Shown piece after piece: positions 49,295-58,407 of a stretch of 64,000 bases of DNA. Origin of the DNA: Flavobacterium sp. UMI-01 (GTDB taxonomy: Bacteria; Bacteroidota; Bacteroidia; Flavobacteriales; Flavobacteriaceae); assembly GCF_019656315.1 (NCBI RefSeq), contig NZ_BPLU01000067.1:345847-409846 (forward strand), read 5' to 3'. A program made the translations under genes and the position numbers. How positions within the stretch are numbered: the first letter of the stretch is position 1; every line of letters starts with the position of its first letter. The notes below the pieces were generated by a model. The model was given only the letters and a program-made list of their open reading frames with translations, was not told where the DNA came from and searched no databases.

Positions 49295-49836
49295 ATACCC
49301 AAATAGAAAAAGCTAAAAAAGGTGACCAAACTGCTTTTACCTTTCTATTAAATCATTATTGGAATGAAGTATATGGTTTCATGCTAAAACGCACCGAAAA
49401 TGAAACCAATGCGGAAGATATTACTATTGAAACTTTCTCCAAAGCATTTGACAAGATAAGCTCCTATAATCCTGAATACCAATTTAACACTTGGCTTATC
49501 AGTATCGCTAAAAATGTCCATATCGATTTGTTACGCAAAAACAAAGCGAGTCTCTTTGTTGAAATCACTGAAAAAGAGGATCAAAAAGCATACGATATTG
49601 CCGACACTACTCCATCAGCTGAGGATGAATTGATTACAGAGCAAAATCTTTCACAATTATTACGATTCATCAAAGAACTGAAACCGCATTATCAAGAAGT
49701 AATACAATTGCGCTATTTTCAAGAAATGAGTTATCAAGAAATAGCAAACTCAATTGGGGAGCCTTTAAGCAATGTAAAAGTCAAATTGCTACGCGCCAAA
49801 AAACTTCTGGCCGAAATCATTCAGAACAAACGATAA
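49285..49836 (+). CDS. ECF-type RNA polymerase sigma factor
   Basis: I set the start at the TTG at 49285, overlapping the end of the GT2 gene; the frame upstream merely re-reads the GT2 3' end. The 183-residue protein has sigma region 2 (QIEKAKKGDQTAFTFLLNHYWNEVYGFMLKRT...AEDITIETFSKAFDKI, NPEYQFNTWLISIAKNVHIDLLRK) and region 4 (LRFIKELKPHYQEVIQLRYFQEMSYQEIANSIGEPLSNVKVKLLRAKKLL). No anti-sigma gene follows. Translational coupling to the GT2 gene is probable. Confidence 0.9.
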   Translation: MEINTQIEKAKKGDQTAFTFLLNHYWNEVYGFMLKRTENETNAEDITIETFSKAFDKISSYNPEYQFNTWLISIAKNVHIDLLRKNKASLFVEITEKEDQKAYDIADTTPSAEDELITEQNLSQLLRFIKELKPHYQEVIQLRYFQEMSYQEIANSIGEPLSNVKVKLLRAKKLLAEIIQNKR

Positions 49837-49918
49837 TACCTGCTTTTTTTTAGTTGTTCAGACTGTTGCCCCCTCCTTTAAAGGGTTGTAAATAACCCCA
49901 CAATCATCAAAGCGCAAA

Positions 49919-50040
49919 ACGCTCGTTTATAGCCCCGATCGAAGCGGCATCCTTTTTATATTTTACCCTGTGAGGGTTTAAACCCTCACAGGGTAAAATA
50001 TAAAAAGATATAGCGGAGAGCGGGACGAGGCATGCTCACA
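49919..50040. repeat. Flavobacterial dispersed repeat with 56-bp perfect palindrome
   Basis: The core 49952-50007 is a perfect 28+28 bp palindrome with no spacer; its centre is GGGTTT/AAACCC and its arms end in TTTTTATA/TATAAAAA. The flanks contain GAAGCGGCATC (left) and GATATAGCGGAGAGCGGGA (right), with CCCG/CGGG and CTCGT/ACGAG that can pair outside. I recall this flank pair as a recurrent intergenic element in Flavobacterium genomes with a variable centre, but cannot verify it here. The rest of the 333-bp gap between sigma factor and tonB shows no gene. Confidence 0.75.
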
Positions 50041-50169
50041 AAATCCAATAGTAATGCTCCTAAAAAAGACTAAAACCTATACAATATTTTTCTTACTAAA
50101 GCGTTATCAATATAAAGACCGTTATGCCTATGGATTGATTTTTACTTAACCATTAAACTCAAATGAATT

Positions 50170-51012
50170 ATGTCAAAATCAAGTATTTACGAAAGCCATT
50201 GGACCAATCTAGTTTTCGAAAACAGAAACAAGGAATACGGCGCCTATCAATTACGCCAAGAAACTACTAAAACTTCCCTTCTTGCGCTAGCAGTTAGCCT
50301 TTCTTTATGTGCTATCCTGATTCTTGTTCCTAAAGTGGTACATCAATTTTACGGGAACACACTTACGGCGACTGAGAGTACTCCTCCACTAGTGACTGAA
50401 ATTACTCCTGTGAATTTAGCCCCAAAAATGGAAGAAAAAAAACCAGAACCGTTACAGACTACTACGGAGACTAAGCCACAAATCATCTCCAAAAAGGAGA
50501 CATCACAAACTTTGAAAAATCCTATAGTTGTTCCCACAGCTCTCGCAACACAGGACATTCCAACTAATGAAATCCTTACCCCAACCATTGATCCAAACGC
50601 AATTATAGGAAACACCGCATCAGTTGGTACTGGAAATGGAAGTGACTCAACAGGCAACACAACAGGAACAGGCAACGGAATTGATAGCGGAAATACGATT
50701 GTAAACACTACAGCTCTAGACAAACAACCTGCTTTTCCGGGCGGAATTGAAAAATTCTATATGTATGTAGGCCGTCATTTTGAAACTCCAGAAATTAACG
50801 ACGACAAAAACCTTCGCATTTTAGTCTATTTTGTAGTCGAGAAAGATGGCAGTATGACTGATATTCAAGTTAAAAATACCCCAGGACATGATTTAGCTGA
50901 AGAAGCCATCAGAGTATTGAAATCGATAAAAACAAAATGGTCTCCTGGCATTATTGATGCTAAACCCGTACGCACCGCCTATACTTTACCGATTACCATT
51001 CAGGTAAATTAA
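50170..51012 (+). CDS. tonB: Energy transducer TonB
   Basis: A 280-residue TonB. The N-terminus is NLVFENRNKEYGAYQLRQE, the hallmark of Bacteroidota TonB, followed by the TM (LLALAVSLSLCAILILVP, about 36-53). A Pro/Glu/Thr-rich spacer and a Gly/Ser/Asn-rich GNGSDSTGNTTGTGNG linker lead to the C-terminal domain: PAFPGGIEKFYMYVGRHFETP, then VYFVVEKDGSMTDIQVKNTPGHDLAEEAIRVLKSIKTKWSPGIIDAKPVRTAYTLPITIQV. It transmits proton-motive energy to outer-membrane receptors. A terminator follows. Confidence 0.94.
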   Translation: MSKSSIYESHWTNLVFENRNKEYGAYQLRQETTKTSLLALAVSLSLCAILILVPKVVHQFYGNTLTATESTPPLVTEITPVNLAPKMEEKKPEPLQTTTETKPQIISKKETSQTLKNPIVVPTALATQDIPTNEILTPTIDPNAIIGNTASVGTGNGSDSTGNTTGTGNGIDSGNTIVNTTALDKQPAFPGGIEKFYMYVGRHFETPEINDDKNLRILVYFVVEKDGSMTDIQVKNTPGHDLAEEAIRVLKSIKTKWSPGIIDAKPVRTAYTLPITIQVN

Positions 51013-51032
51013 ACCTCATCTTTTTAAAAATC

Positions 51033-51065
51033 AAACAGCAACACAAACCGGTTGCTGTTTTTTTT
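51033..51065 (+). terminator. Terminator after tonB
   Basis: AAACAGCAAC pairs perfectly with GTTGCTGTTT around an 8-base loop and runs into T. Confidence 0.9.
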
Positions 51066-51122
51066 AACATTTATTCAAGAAACCCACAAAAAGTTAAACA
51101 CCCATTTTAAATCCAGTTTCCT

Positions 51123-51130
51123 TATCTTTG
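51123..51130 (+). promoter_or_regulatory. -7 box of lipA
   Basis: TATCTTTG matches TAnnTTTG, 18 bases before the ATG at 51149. Confidence 0.5.
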
Positions 51131-51148
51131 TAGCCTGAAAATTGATAT

Positions 51149-52048
51149 ATGGAACCTGTTTTAGATACTACTGCACCTATTGCAACCCGAGATACAGCCG
51201 AAATGAGCACTGCTAAACCAAAATGGCTAAAAGTAAAACTTCCCATTGGGAAAAAATATACGGAACTCCGAGGTTTAGTTGACAAATATAGCCTAAACAC
51301 GATTTGCACCTCCGGAAGTTGTCCTAACATGGGAGAATGTTGGGGAGAAGGAACTGCTACCTTTATGATTTTGGGTAATACTTGTACCCGTTCTTGTGGT
51401 TTTTGTGGGGTAAAAACAGGACGCCCTGAAACGGTAGATTGGGACGAACCTGAAAAAGTAGCCCGTTCTATCAAAATCATGAATATCAAACACGCTGTAA
51501 TTACAAGCGTGGACAGAGATGATTTGAAAGATGGAGGTTCTATCATTTGGATAGAAACAGTAAAAGCCATCCGAAGAATGAATCCCAACACCACATTAGA
51601 AACTTTAATCCCAGATTTTCAAGGAATAGAACGCAACCTTGACCGTATTGTAGAAGCTAATCCTGAAGTTGTCTCCCATAATATGGAAACGGTTCGCCGT
51701 TTGACACGAGAAGTACGTATCCAAGCTAAATACGACCGTAGCCTAGAAGTATTGCGTTATTTAAAAGAAAAAGGAATCAACCGCACCAAATCTGGAATCA
51801 TGTTGGGTCTTGGCGAACAAGAGGAAGAAGTATTTCAAACCTTGAGAGACCTGCGTGATGCAAATGTAGATGTTGTTACCTTGGGACAATATTTACAACC
51901 TAGTAAAAAGCACCTCCCTGTTAAAGAGTTTATAACTCCTGAACAGTTTGCTAAATACGAGCAATTTGGTCTTGAATTAGGCTTCCGTCATGTTGAAAGT
52001 GGCCCCCTAGTTCGTTCCTCTTACAAAGCCCAAAAACACATTTTATAA
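51149..52048 (+). CDS. lipA: Lipoyl synthase
   Basis: A 299-residue radical SAM enzyme that inserts two sulfur atoms into octanoyl groups of lipoyl domains. The auxiliary cluster cysteines are in CTSGSCPNMGEC, and the radical SAM cysteines in CTRSCGFC. The IMNIKHAVITSVDRDDLKDGGS block, ETLIPDFQG and the C-terminal GPLVRSSYKAQKH (RSSY motif) complete the family signature. It lies between the tonB terminator and a tandem octamer repeat preceding gap. Confidence 0.97.
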   Translation: MEPVLDTTAPIATRDTAEMSTAKPKWLKVKLPIGKKYTELRGLVDKYSLNTICTSGSCPNMGECWGEGTATFMILGNTCTRSCGFCGVKTGRPETVDWDEPEKVARSIKIMNIKHAVITSVDRDDLKDGGSIIWIETVKAIRRMNPNTTLETLIPDFQGIERNLDRIVEANPEVVSHNMETVRRLTREVRIQAKYDRSLEVLRYLKEKGINRTKSGIMLGLGEQEEEVFQTLRDLRDANVDVVTLGQYLQPSKKHLPVKEFITPEQFAKYEQFGLELGFRHVESGPLVRSSYKAQKHIL

Positions 52049-52061
52049 TACTATTTTTTTC

Positions 52062-52093
52062 GGTTAATCGGTTAATCGATTAATCGGTTAAAC
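52062..52093. repeat. Four tandem octamers (GGTTAATC type)
   Basis: GGTTAATC, GGTTAATC, GATTAATC and GGTTAAAC follow each other in the lipA-gap intergenic region, containing the palindrome TTAATCGATTAA. It may be an expanded repeat or binding array; nothing decides which. Confidence 0.6.
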
Positions 52094-52118
52094 AATTAAC
52101 TGCTTAAACCTAGTACAA

Positions 52119-53117
52119 TTGAAAATTCGCATAGCCATAAATGGATTTGGACGCATTGGTCGAAATCTTTTCAGACTATTGTTAAATCATCCTACCATTG
52201 AAGTTGTCGCTATCAATGACATTGCGGACAAAAAAACAATGGCACATCTATTAAAATATGACAGCATCCATGGCGTTCTTCCTTCCCAAGTAAGTGCAGA
52301 CCAGACCGGAATCCTCGTTGACGGCCATCATTTTCTGTTTTTTCATGAAAAATCAATTGCTAATCTTGACTGGAAAAGTTTGCAACTGGATTACGTTATT
52401 GAATCAACTGGGAAGTATAAAAAATTTGAAGAAATACAGGCGCATATTTTAGCTGGAGCCAAAAAAGTAATTCTCTCCGCTCCTGCCGAAGTGGATCATA
52501 TAAAAACGGTAGTATTGGGTGTAAACGAACACATTCTTGATGGTACCGAAACTATCATTTCGAATGCTAGTTGCACCACAAATAACGCAGCACCTATGAT
52601 TAAGGTCATTAATGAGTTGTGTGGAATTGAACAAGCTTACATCACGACGATTCATTCCTACACAACTGATCAAAGCTTACATGACCAACCTCATAGGGAT
52701 TTACGAAGAGCTAGAGGAGCTAGTCAGTCTATTGTTCCTACCACAACTGGAGCAGCCAAGGCTTTAACTAAAATTTTTCCCGACCTAGACCATAAATTAG
52801 GGGGATGTGGTATTCGTGTCCCAGTACCTGATGGTTCTTTGACTGATATAACATTCAATGTAAAAGAGCGTGTTAGTATCGACCAAATTAATCAAGCTTT
52901 TCAAAAAGCAGCTCAAACAAACTTAAAAGGTATTTTAGATTATACCGAAGATCCTATTGTCTCAGTTGATATTTTAGGAAATCCTCATTCGTGTCTCTTT
53001 GATGCCCAACTCACCTCAGTCATTGATAAAATGGTAAAAGTTGTGGGATGGTATGACAATGAAATTGGATATTCCTCTCGCATTATTGACTTGATTCTAT
53101 TTACCTCAAAAAAATAA
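52119..53117 (+). CDS. gap: Glyceraldehyde-3-phosphate dehydrogenase, type I
   Basis: The start is TTG at 52119, giving MKIRIAINGFGRIGRNLFRLL (NAD-binding Rossmann motif). The 332-residue enzyme has the catalytic Cys in SNASCTTNNAAPM (about Cys151), followed by TIHSYTTDQSLHDQPHRDLRRARGASQSIVPTTTGAAKA. RVPVPDGSLTDITF precedes the C-terminal VVGWYDNEIGYSSRIIDL. It may be a second GAPDH paralogue used in glycolysis or gluconeogenesis. The sequence does not show which cofactor is preferred. Confidence 0.95.
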   Translation: MKIRIAINGFGRIGRNLFRLLLNHPTIEVVAINDIADKKTMAHLLKYDSIHGVLPSQVSADQTGILVDGHHFLFFHEKSIANLDWKSLQLDYVIESTGKYKKFEEIQAHILAGAKKVILSAPAEVDHIKTVVLGVNEHILDGTETIISNASCTTNNAAPMIKVINELCGIEQAYITTIHSYTTDQSLHDQPHRDLRRARGASQSIVPTTTGAAKALTKIFPDLDHKLGGCGIRVPVPDGSLTDITFNVKERVSIDQINQAFQKAAQTNLKGILDYTEDPIVSVDILGNPHSCLFDAQLTSVIDKMVKVVGWYDNEIGYSSRIIDLILFTSKK

Positions 53118-53192
53118 TTTGTACAAAAAAACCCGATTATCCAGTGAAAAACACGGTAGCCAGGTAAATATTTTTGACCATTAAACCTTAGT

Positions 53193-55220
53193 TTAATTTT
53201 CTAAAGGCAAAAAACTATAATTTTTAGAATAAAATAGCATTTGTTCTGCAAATGTTTTGGGCTGTAGTACTTCAATTGCAATAATTTCTCCTTTTGCATT
53301 TGTTTTGGGTTCTAAAACAGGATTAACAAAACCGCTATAAGGTGCTGAAAGGAATTGTTTGTTTCTTTCCAATACTTCAGCATGCAATTCCTTATCTACC
53401 TTTACACCATAATTTTCAACCAAGGACTTCGCTGACTCATAATCTCCTTCAGACTTGATGCGTTGTACCTCACGCAACAATTGTCCAAACAAAGTATGTA
53501 ATTTTTCGTAATCCGTAATATTAAAATAGGTTTTACCTTCTCTTACAATTTTTTCAATAACCTTGTCTTTTAACCCTTTTTCATACACCCATTGGCTCAC
53601 CCATTGGCGGTTTCTCATGTGTGCTTCTTCAATTGACTCCCCTAATTTGATACGAATAAGCTGTGTCATCAATCCGTTTCGAATATAGGAATCATAGGTT
53701 TCCATACCTACTTTTTTCCAGTCATCCACCAACGCTAATTCTTGCAATTTAGGATGGTATAAATAATAAAGCGCTACTAAATCAGCTCTTCCCTCTTCGA
53801 GAGTTGAGGCATAGCTTTTCAAAGTTTCTTTTGGTGTTCCCACACCATCATTAATTTGACCAGAAGCATGACCTATCACTTCATGCAAAGCTGTATGCAA
53901 TTTATCCCCTAAAACACCGTAGGTATTTGCCAATTCCAACTCTTGTGCATCATGGACAAATGCCTCCAATCTTCCTTTCGCAGCCGATTTTGTATAAGCA
54001 TCCACAATATTTCCTAATGAAACCGATTTAGAACCATACTTGGCCCGAATCCAATCGGCATTGGGTAAATTCACTCCAATTGGAGTACTTGGGGAGGCAT
54101 CACCCGCTTCACCCGCCACAATCACCGTCTTATAGGAAACACCTACTACATTTTTTTTCTTATGTTCCGTCATTAAAGGTGAATGGTCTTCAAACCACTG
54201 TGCGTTTTGAGATAAAACTTCCATTTTTTTAGACATATCGAAGTCTTTTATTTGCACTATATTTTCATACGAACCTCGATAACCTAATGGGTCATTATAT
54301 ACTTCAACAAATCCGTTGATATAGTCAATATTTCCTTCGGTAGCTTGTAACCAAGCTATATTATAATCGTCCCAAATCTTTAAATCTCCAGTCTTGTAAT
54401 ACGCAATCAACAACCCTAGGGCTTCGGCTTGTTTTTGATTTTCGGCTACTGACTTGGCTTTATCTAACCAATAAATAATCTTATCAATCGCAGGGCCGTA
54501 CATTCCGCCACTTTTCCATACCTTTTCTTCTAATTGTCCTTGTTTGTTGCGAATCAATTTAGAATTTAAACCAAAAGAATAAGGTTCTGAAGGATTTGGA
54601 CTCTTTTTTTGTGCATAAAATGCCTCCACTTCCTTCTGCGAAATTCCTTTACCATAAAAATTCACCGCTGAACCTTCGACCAATCCTTTGGCTTCATCTA
54701 GGTTAACTTTTTTTGCATCCTTATCGTTAAACAATTTTGCCACCACTGTAGGCTCTAGGAAAGTTTTGGTTTCTTTTAATAGATTCAAAAGATATTCTTG
54801 GGAAAATTCAGGCTTGATTTTATCATTGGAATAATGGTGATGAATACCGTTTGAGAACCAAACTCGTTTCAAATAGATTTCGAAGTGTTGCCAATCGGCA
54901 GTGGTTTTGTTTCCTTTGTATTTTAAATACACTTGTTCTAAAGCTTCTCTTATTTTTAAATTGTGTTTATAATTTTGATCCCACATAATATCTCTTCCTG
55001 ATATTCCTGCCTGAGTCAAATAATAGACCAATTGTTTCTCTTTCAATGTCAAATTATCCCAACCCAGAATTTGGTAGCGTAAAACTTTAATATCTGCAAA
55101 TTGTTCCACTACATAATCAAAATGCTCAGCAACGTTAGCTTCCTTATGCTTTTTTTGAGCTTGAATAGCAATAGACAGTAAAAGAAAAACTCCTAATTTT
55201 AAATAATGTCGAAACTTCAT
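53193..55220 (-). CDS. Dipeptidyl peptidase III-like zinc peptidase (M49)
   Basis: A 675-residue protein with a signal peptide (MKFRHYLKLGVFLLLSIAIQAQ), so periplasmic or surface. The zinc site HEVIGHASGQ lies near residue 445, and the third ligand in EEGRADLVALYYL near 473; H-E-x-x-G-H is the M49 signature. Other blocks include VVAGEAGDASPSTPIGVNLPNADWIRAKYGSKSVSLGNI. M49 enzymes remove dipeptides from the N-terminus of short peptides. A single gene, convergent with gap. Confidence 0.9.
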   Translation of the reverse strand: MKFRHYLKLGVFLLLSIAIQAQKKHKEANVAEHFDYVVEQFADIKVLRYQILGWDNLTLKEKQLVYYLTQAGISGRDIMWDQNYKHNLKIREALEQVYLKYKGNKTTADWQHFEIYLKRVWFSNGIHHHYSNDKIKPEFSQEYLLNLLKETKTFLEPTVVAKLFNDKDAKKVNLDEAKGLVEGSAVNFYGKGISQKEVEAFYAQKKSPNPSEPYSFGLNSKLIRNKQGQLEEKVWKSGGMYGPAIDKIIYWLDKAKSVAENQKQAEALGLLIAYYKTGDLKIWDDYNIAWLQATEGNIDYINGFVEVYNDPLGYRGSYENIVQIKDFDMSKKMEVLSQNAQWFEDHSPLMTEHKKKNVVGVSYKTVIVAGEAGDASPSTPIGVNLPNADWIRAKYGSKSVSLGNIVDAYTKSAAKGRLEAFVHDAQELELANTYGVLGDKLHTALHEVIGHASGQINDGVGTPKETLKSYASTLEEGRADLVALYYLYHPKLQELALVDDWKKVGMETYDSYIRNGLMTQLIRIKLGESIEEAHMRNRQWVSQWVYEKGLKDKVIEKIVREGKTYFNITDYEKLHTLFGQLLREVQRIKSEGDYESAKSLVENYGVKVDKELHAEVLERNKQFLSAPYSGFVNPVLEPKTNAKGEIIAIEVLQPKTFAEQMLFYSKNYSFLPLEN

Positions 55221-55456
55221 TATTATTTGTTTTAAAAATCCTTAACAAATATAAGGATTCTTTATAGACTCTCTTTCGTTAACACAAGATTCGAAACTTC
55301 CTTTTTTTTAATTTTCGATACCAGATAAAAAAACTGCTTGGCTACTTCTTGGAAGGTATTAAACTAAACTAACTGCTGGGATTACATTTTTTATCGCAGA
55401 TTCCTTTGTATATTAATAAAATATATAACTTTACATCAGAAAACAATCCTACTATT

Positions 55457-56665
55457 ATGCGAATTCTAAAATATTTAATCCTTTTAGTACTACTAAGTTT
55501 GGTCGCCTTATCCATTTTTATCGCTACTCAAAAAGGTGAATTCAACATTGAACGAAGCAAAGTGATTAATAGCTCAAAATCATCTGTTTACAATTACGTT
55601 AACGATCTTAAAAACTGGGAAGATTTTGGCTCTTGGATGGAAGAAGATCCACAAATGAGAATTGTCTATGCACCAACAACAATAGGCCCTGGAGCTTCAT
55701 ATACTTGGGAAGGAAAAGACGGTCATGGGGAAATGAAAACCCTTTTTGTGAAAGAAAACGACAGTATCGCTCAAAAAATGACTTTCAACGATAGTCCCTC
55801 ATCAGTTTCTTGGCACTTTAAAGATACTGTTGGCGGTACAAAAGTGACTTGGAAAACATCTGGAAAAATGAACTTCTTTTTCAAAATTTATGCTGCTTTG
55901 AACGGTGGTCCCGATCATATTATTGGAGAAATGTATGAAAAAAGCTTAAACAATTTAGATAAAGCACTTGATTATGAAATCAACACCTACTCTATTAAAG
56001 AAAGTGCATTGGTCAAAAGACCTAACATCAATTATATTGGGCAATCGTTTACCTGCGAAATAGCAAAAGTGTATAAAAATGCTAAAATTGTAATCCCTAA
56101 AGTGGTTACTTTTTGCCAAGAAAACAACCTTACAATTAACGGAAAACCCTTTATCATATATCACAACTATGATCTCATCAAAAAGATAACTAAAGTATCT
56201 ATTTGCCTTCCTATCAAAACTGAAATATTCATCAGTCCTGGTAGTGATTTGAGTTCAGGGAGACTTGAAGCTACGGAAGCTGTAAAAACAGTACTAACTG
56301 GAGATTATTCGCACATGCCAAAAGCCATCAACAAAGGGATTACTTTTTTAAATAAAAACCAAATAAAAGCAGACCCTTCAATTTCGCATATCGAATGGTT
56401 TGTTTTGGGCAGAAATGAAATAAAAAATCCATCCAAATGGGTTACCGAAGTGTACCTCCCACTAGTTCCTAAAGCAGTAGCCCCAAAAGCCTCTCTTCCT
56501 GTAACCACTAACACTGAGACCGCAGGAGGCACAGAGGAGGAAAGTGCGAACACCCCCTCTAAACCGACAAAAGTGCAATCGTTGCAAAGTATAAAGCCTG
56601 CTTTCAACAAAATTGAACCTAAAAAAAATGTGATTGAGAAAAAAGAAGAACCTTCTGAATTTTAA
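55457..56665 (+). CDS. SRPBCC (START-like) family protein with C-terminal AraC-effector-like part
   Basis: The start is set at ATG 55457 rather than the in-frame ATG at 55406, giving MRILKYLILLVLLSLVALSIFIATQ (membrane anchor). A polyketide-cyclase-like SRPBCC domain follows (SKVINSSKSSVYNYVNDLKNWEDFGSWMEEDPQMRIVYAPTTIGPGASYTWEGK). A second region around 190-330 (GQSFTCEIAKVYKNAKIVIPKVV, FIIYHNYDLIKKITKVSICLPIKTE, TEAVKTVLTGDYSHMPKAI) resembles GyrI-like small-molecule-binding domains. The C-terminus is Pro/Lys-rich. Function unknown. The 236 bases upstream (55221-55456) hold no clear promoter. Confidence 0.85.
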   Translation: MRILKYLILLVLLSLVALSIFIATQKGEFNIERSKVINSSKSSVYNYVNDLKNWEDFGSWMEEDPQMRIVYAPTTIGPGASYTWEGKDGHGEMKTLFVKENDSIAQKMTFNDSPSSVSWHFKDTVGGTKVTWKTSGKMNFFFKIYAALNGGPDHIIGEMYEKSLNNLDKALDYEINTYSIKESALVKRPNINYIGQSFTCEIAKVYKNAKIVIPKVVTFCQENNLTINGKPFIIYHNYDLIKKITKVSICLPIKTEIFISPGSDLSSGRLEATEAVKTVLTGDYSHMPKAINKGITFLNKNQIKADPSISHIEWFVLGRNEIKNPSKWVTEVYLPLVPKAVAPKASLPVTTNTETAGGTEEESANTPSKPTKVQSLQSIKPAFNKIEPKKNVIEKKEEPSEF

Positions 56666-56725
56666 AACAAACCCAAACTATTATTTTAACCGAATTACCA
56701 ACCATTATTAGAATTACGTATCGTT

Positions 56726-57268
56726 TTGCTCGAAGAAAAAGAATTTATTGAACGATTATTAAATCCAAAAACGCAGAATGAATCGTTTCAAAAACTCTTG
56801 TTGGATTATCAAAAACCACTTTACAATCACATTCGAAATATTGTATTGAACCATGATGATGCCGACGATGTGTTACAAAATACATTTATTAAAGTTTTTC
56901 AACATCTAAAAAACTTTAAAGGTGAAAGCAAATTGTTCTCGTGGATGTACCGCATAGCAACAAATGAAGCACTAACTTTTTTAAACCAAAAGGCAAAAAA
57001 AAATGGTCTCACCTCAGAAACATTACAAAATAAAACTATTGACAATTTAAAATCAGATAATTATTTTAATGGAGATGAAATCCAAATCAAATTACACAAA
57101 GCCATAGCTACATTGCCAGAGAAACAACAATTGGTTTTTAAAATGAAATATTTTGAAGAATTAAAATACGAAGAAATATCAGAAATATTAGGAACCTCAG
57201 TAGGTGCTTTAAAAGCATCCTACCATCATGCCGTCAAAAAAATAGAAGCTTTTGTTACCAACAATTAA
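56726..57268 (+). CDS. ECF-type RNA polymerase sigma factor
   Basis: The start is TTG at 56726. The 180-residue protein has region 2 (LLDYQKPLYNHIRNIVLNHDDADDVLQNTFIKVFQHLKNFKGESKLFSWMYRIATNEALTFLN) and region 4 (LPEKQQLVFKMKYFEELKYEEISEILGTSVGALKASYHHAVKKIEAF). It forms an operon with a small membrane protein (57302) and a Spy-like periplasmic protein (57702), a typical Bacteroidota sigma/sensor arrangement. Confidence 0.94.
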   Translation: MLEEKEFIERLLNPKTQNESFQKLLLDYQKPLYNHIRNIVLNHDDADDVLQNTFIKVFQHLKNFKGESKLFSWMYRIATNEALTFLNQKAKKNGLTSETLQNKTIDNLKSDNYFNGDEIQIKLHKAIATLPEKQQLVFKMKYFEELKYEEISEILGTSVGALKASYHHAVKKIEAFVTNN

Positions 57269-57301
57269 ACCTTTGGCTATTGAATTAGTCTAAGATATAT
57301 C

Positions 57302-57658
57302 ATGAAAGAATTTAAATTAGATACTACCCCAAAAATACCTACTGGTTTCCAAACACCTGAAGGTTATTTTGATACTTTATCAGAAAGGGTTTTACAACAA
57401 CTCCCAGAAAAAGAATCGAAAGTAATTTCTATTTTCAAAAACAACAAAAAAGCATTCCTTATGGTTGCTGCTGTTTTTGTCATTGCTTTATTAATCCCTT
57501 CACTGTACCAAACCAAAACTACTGAACTCGACGACAGCGCTATCGAAAATTATTTGACTTATCAGTCAAATGTAACGCAATACGAAATTATTAATTTACT
57601 AGACGACGAGGATATTGACGAATTGAAAGCTACTGTAGCTGTTGAGATTAACGAATAA
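57302..57658 (+). CDS. Small single-TM protein (anti-sigma-like)
   Basis: A 118-residue protein: an N-terminal cytosolic 48 residues with DTTPKIPTGFQTPEGYFDTLSERVLQQLP, one TM (KAFLMVAAVFVIALLIPSLY, about 50-69), and an acidic C-terminal periplasmic part. Its position after an ECF sigma factor suggests that it controls that factor, although it lacks the zinc anti-sigma motif. The PTGFxxPxGYF motif recurs in Bacteroidota proteins of this position. Function inferred. Confidence 0.8.
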   Translation: MKEFKLDTTPKIPTGFQTPEGYFDTLSERVLQQLPEKESKVISIFKNNKKAFLMVAAVFVIALLIPSLYQTKTTELDDSAIENYLTYQSNVTQYEIINLLDDEDIDELKATVAVEINE

Positions 57659-57701
57659 TGCCCAAGCTACACTATTGCTTTTCCTTAAAAAAAAGAATAA
57701 G

Positions 57702-58154
57702 ATGAAAATCAAAACAATACTTTTTCTATTTTTTGCACTTACCTTTTATGCTTATTCACAAGAGGATATAAAAGAAAAAAAAGAGCAAATCAGAGCTTTG
57801 AAAGTTACTTTTTTCAATGCTGAATTAGACCTAACTTCGGCCGAGGCTGAAAAATTTTGGCCCCTATACAATGCTTTTGATGACAAACAATTTGAAATTA
57901 GACATCAAAAAATAAAAACGTATCGCAATTTAATGAAAGATCACATCTTAAATAAGATGAGCGAAAAAGAAGCTAGTGATTTGCTTTATCAAATTGAAAG
58001 TACCGATTATGAATTGTACCAACTCCGAAAAAATTTCAATGCTAATCTAAAAAAGTTTTTACCAAAAGTAAAAATCATCAAACTGAAAAAAGCTGAAGAA
58101 GACTTCAACCGAAAGTTACTTCAACAATACAAAGACAAAAAAAATAAAAATTAA
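57702..58154 (+). CDS. Periplasmic Spy/CpxP-like protein of the sigma operon
   Basis: The ATG at 57702 gives MKIKTILFLFFALTFYAYSQ, a clear signal peptide; an upstream in-frame start is not needed. The 150-residue protein is helical: KKEQIRALKVTFFNAELDLTSAEAEKFWPLYNAFDDKQFEIRHQKIKTYRNLM. It resembles small periplasmic sensors annotated in Flavobacteria next to ECF sigma factors, and the CpxP/Spy fold. The terminator follows 24 bases after the stop, so the operon ends here. Confidence 0.8.
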   Translation: MKIKTILFLFFALTFYAYSQEDIKEKKEQIRALKVTFFNAELDLTSAEAEKFWPLYNAFDDKQFEIRHQKIKTYRNLMKDHILNKMSEKEASDLLYQIESTDYELYQLRKNFNANLKKFLPKVKIIKLKKAEEDFNRKLLQQYKDKKNKN

Positions 58155-58177
58155 ATTTTATACCACTCCCATAGAAT

Positions 58178-58219
58178 TCCCAATCCAGATCAAAAAGAAT
58201 GGATTGGGATTTTTTTTTT
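58178..58219 (+). terminator. Terminator of the sigma operon
   Basis: TCCCAATCCA pairs perfectly with TGGATTGGGA around a 12-base loop, followed by ten T. The stretch from here to 58407 holds no other gene. Confidence 0.9.
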
Positions 58220-58407
58220 GCAATAAAATTATTTATTCAAAACCACCTCAAAAAGAGAACTTTACAGGTGTTTAGCAAAATTTATGATACAAAAAAGGGC
58301 TTTACATATCACTACAACACCATTTGACCAAATACTATAAAGGCTTCATTTATTTATTGGCACAGTAATTGGATAGTTAGTAACACACAATAAAAAAACT
58401 GTTCGTC

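Noticed and set aside
57642..57701. Upstream start for the Spy-like gene
   Set aside because: The ATG at 57702 gives a perfect signal peptide, and the upstream extension would hide it.
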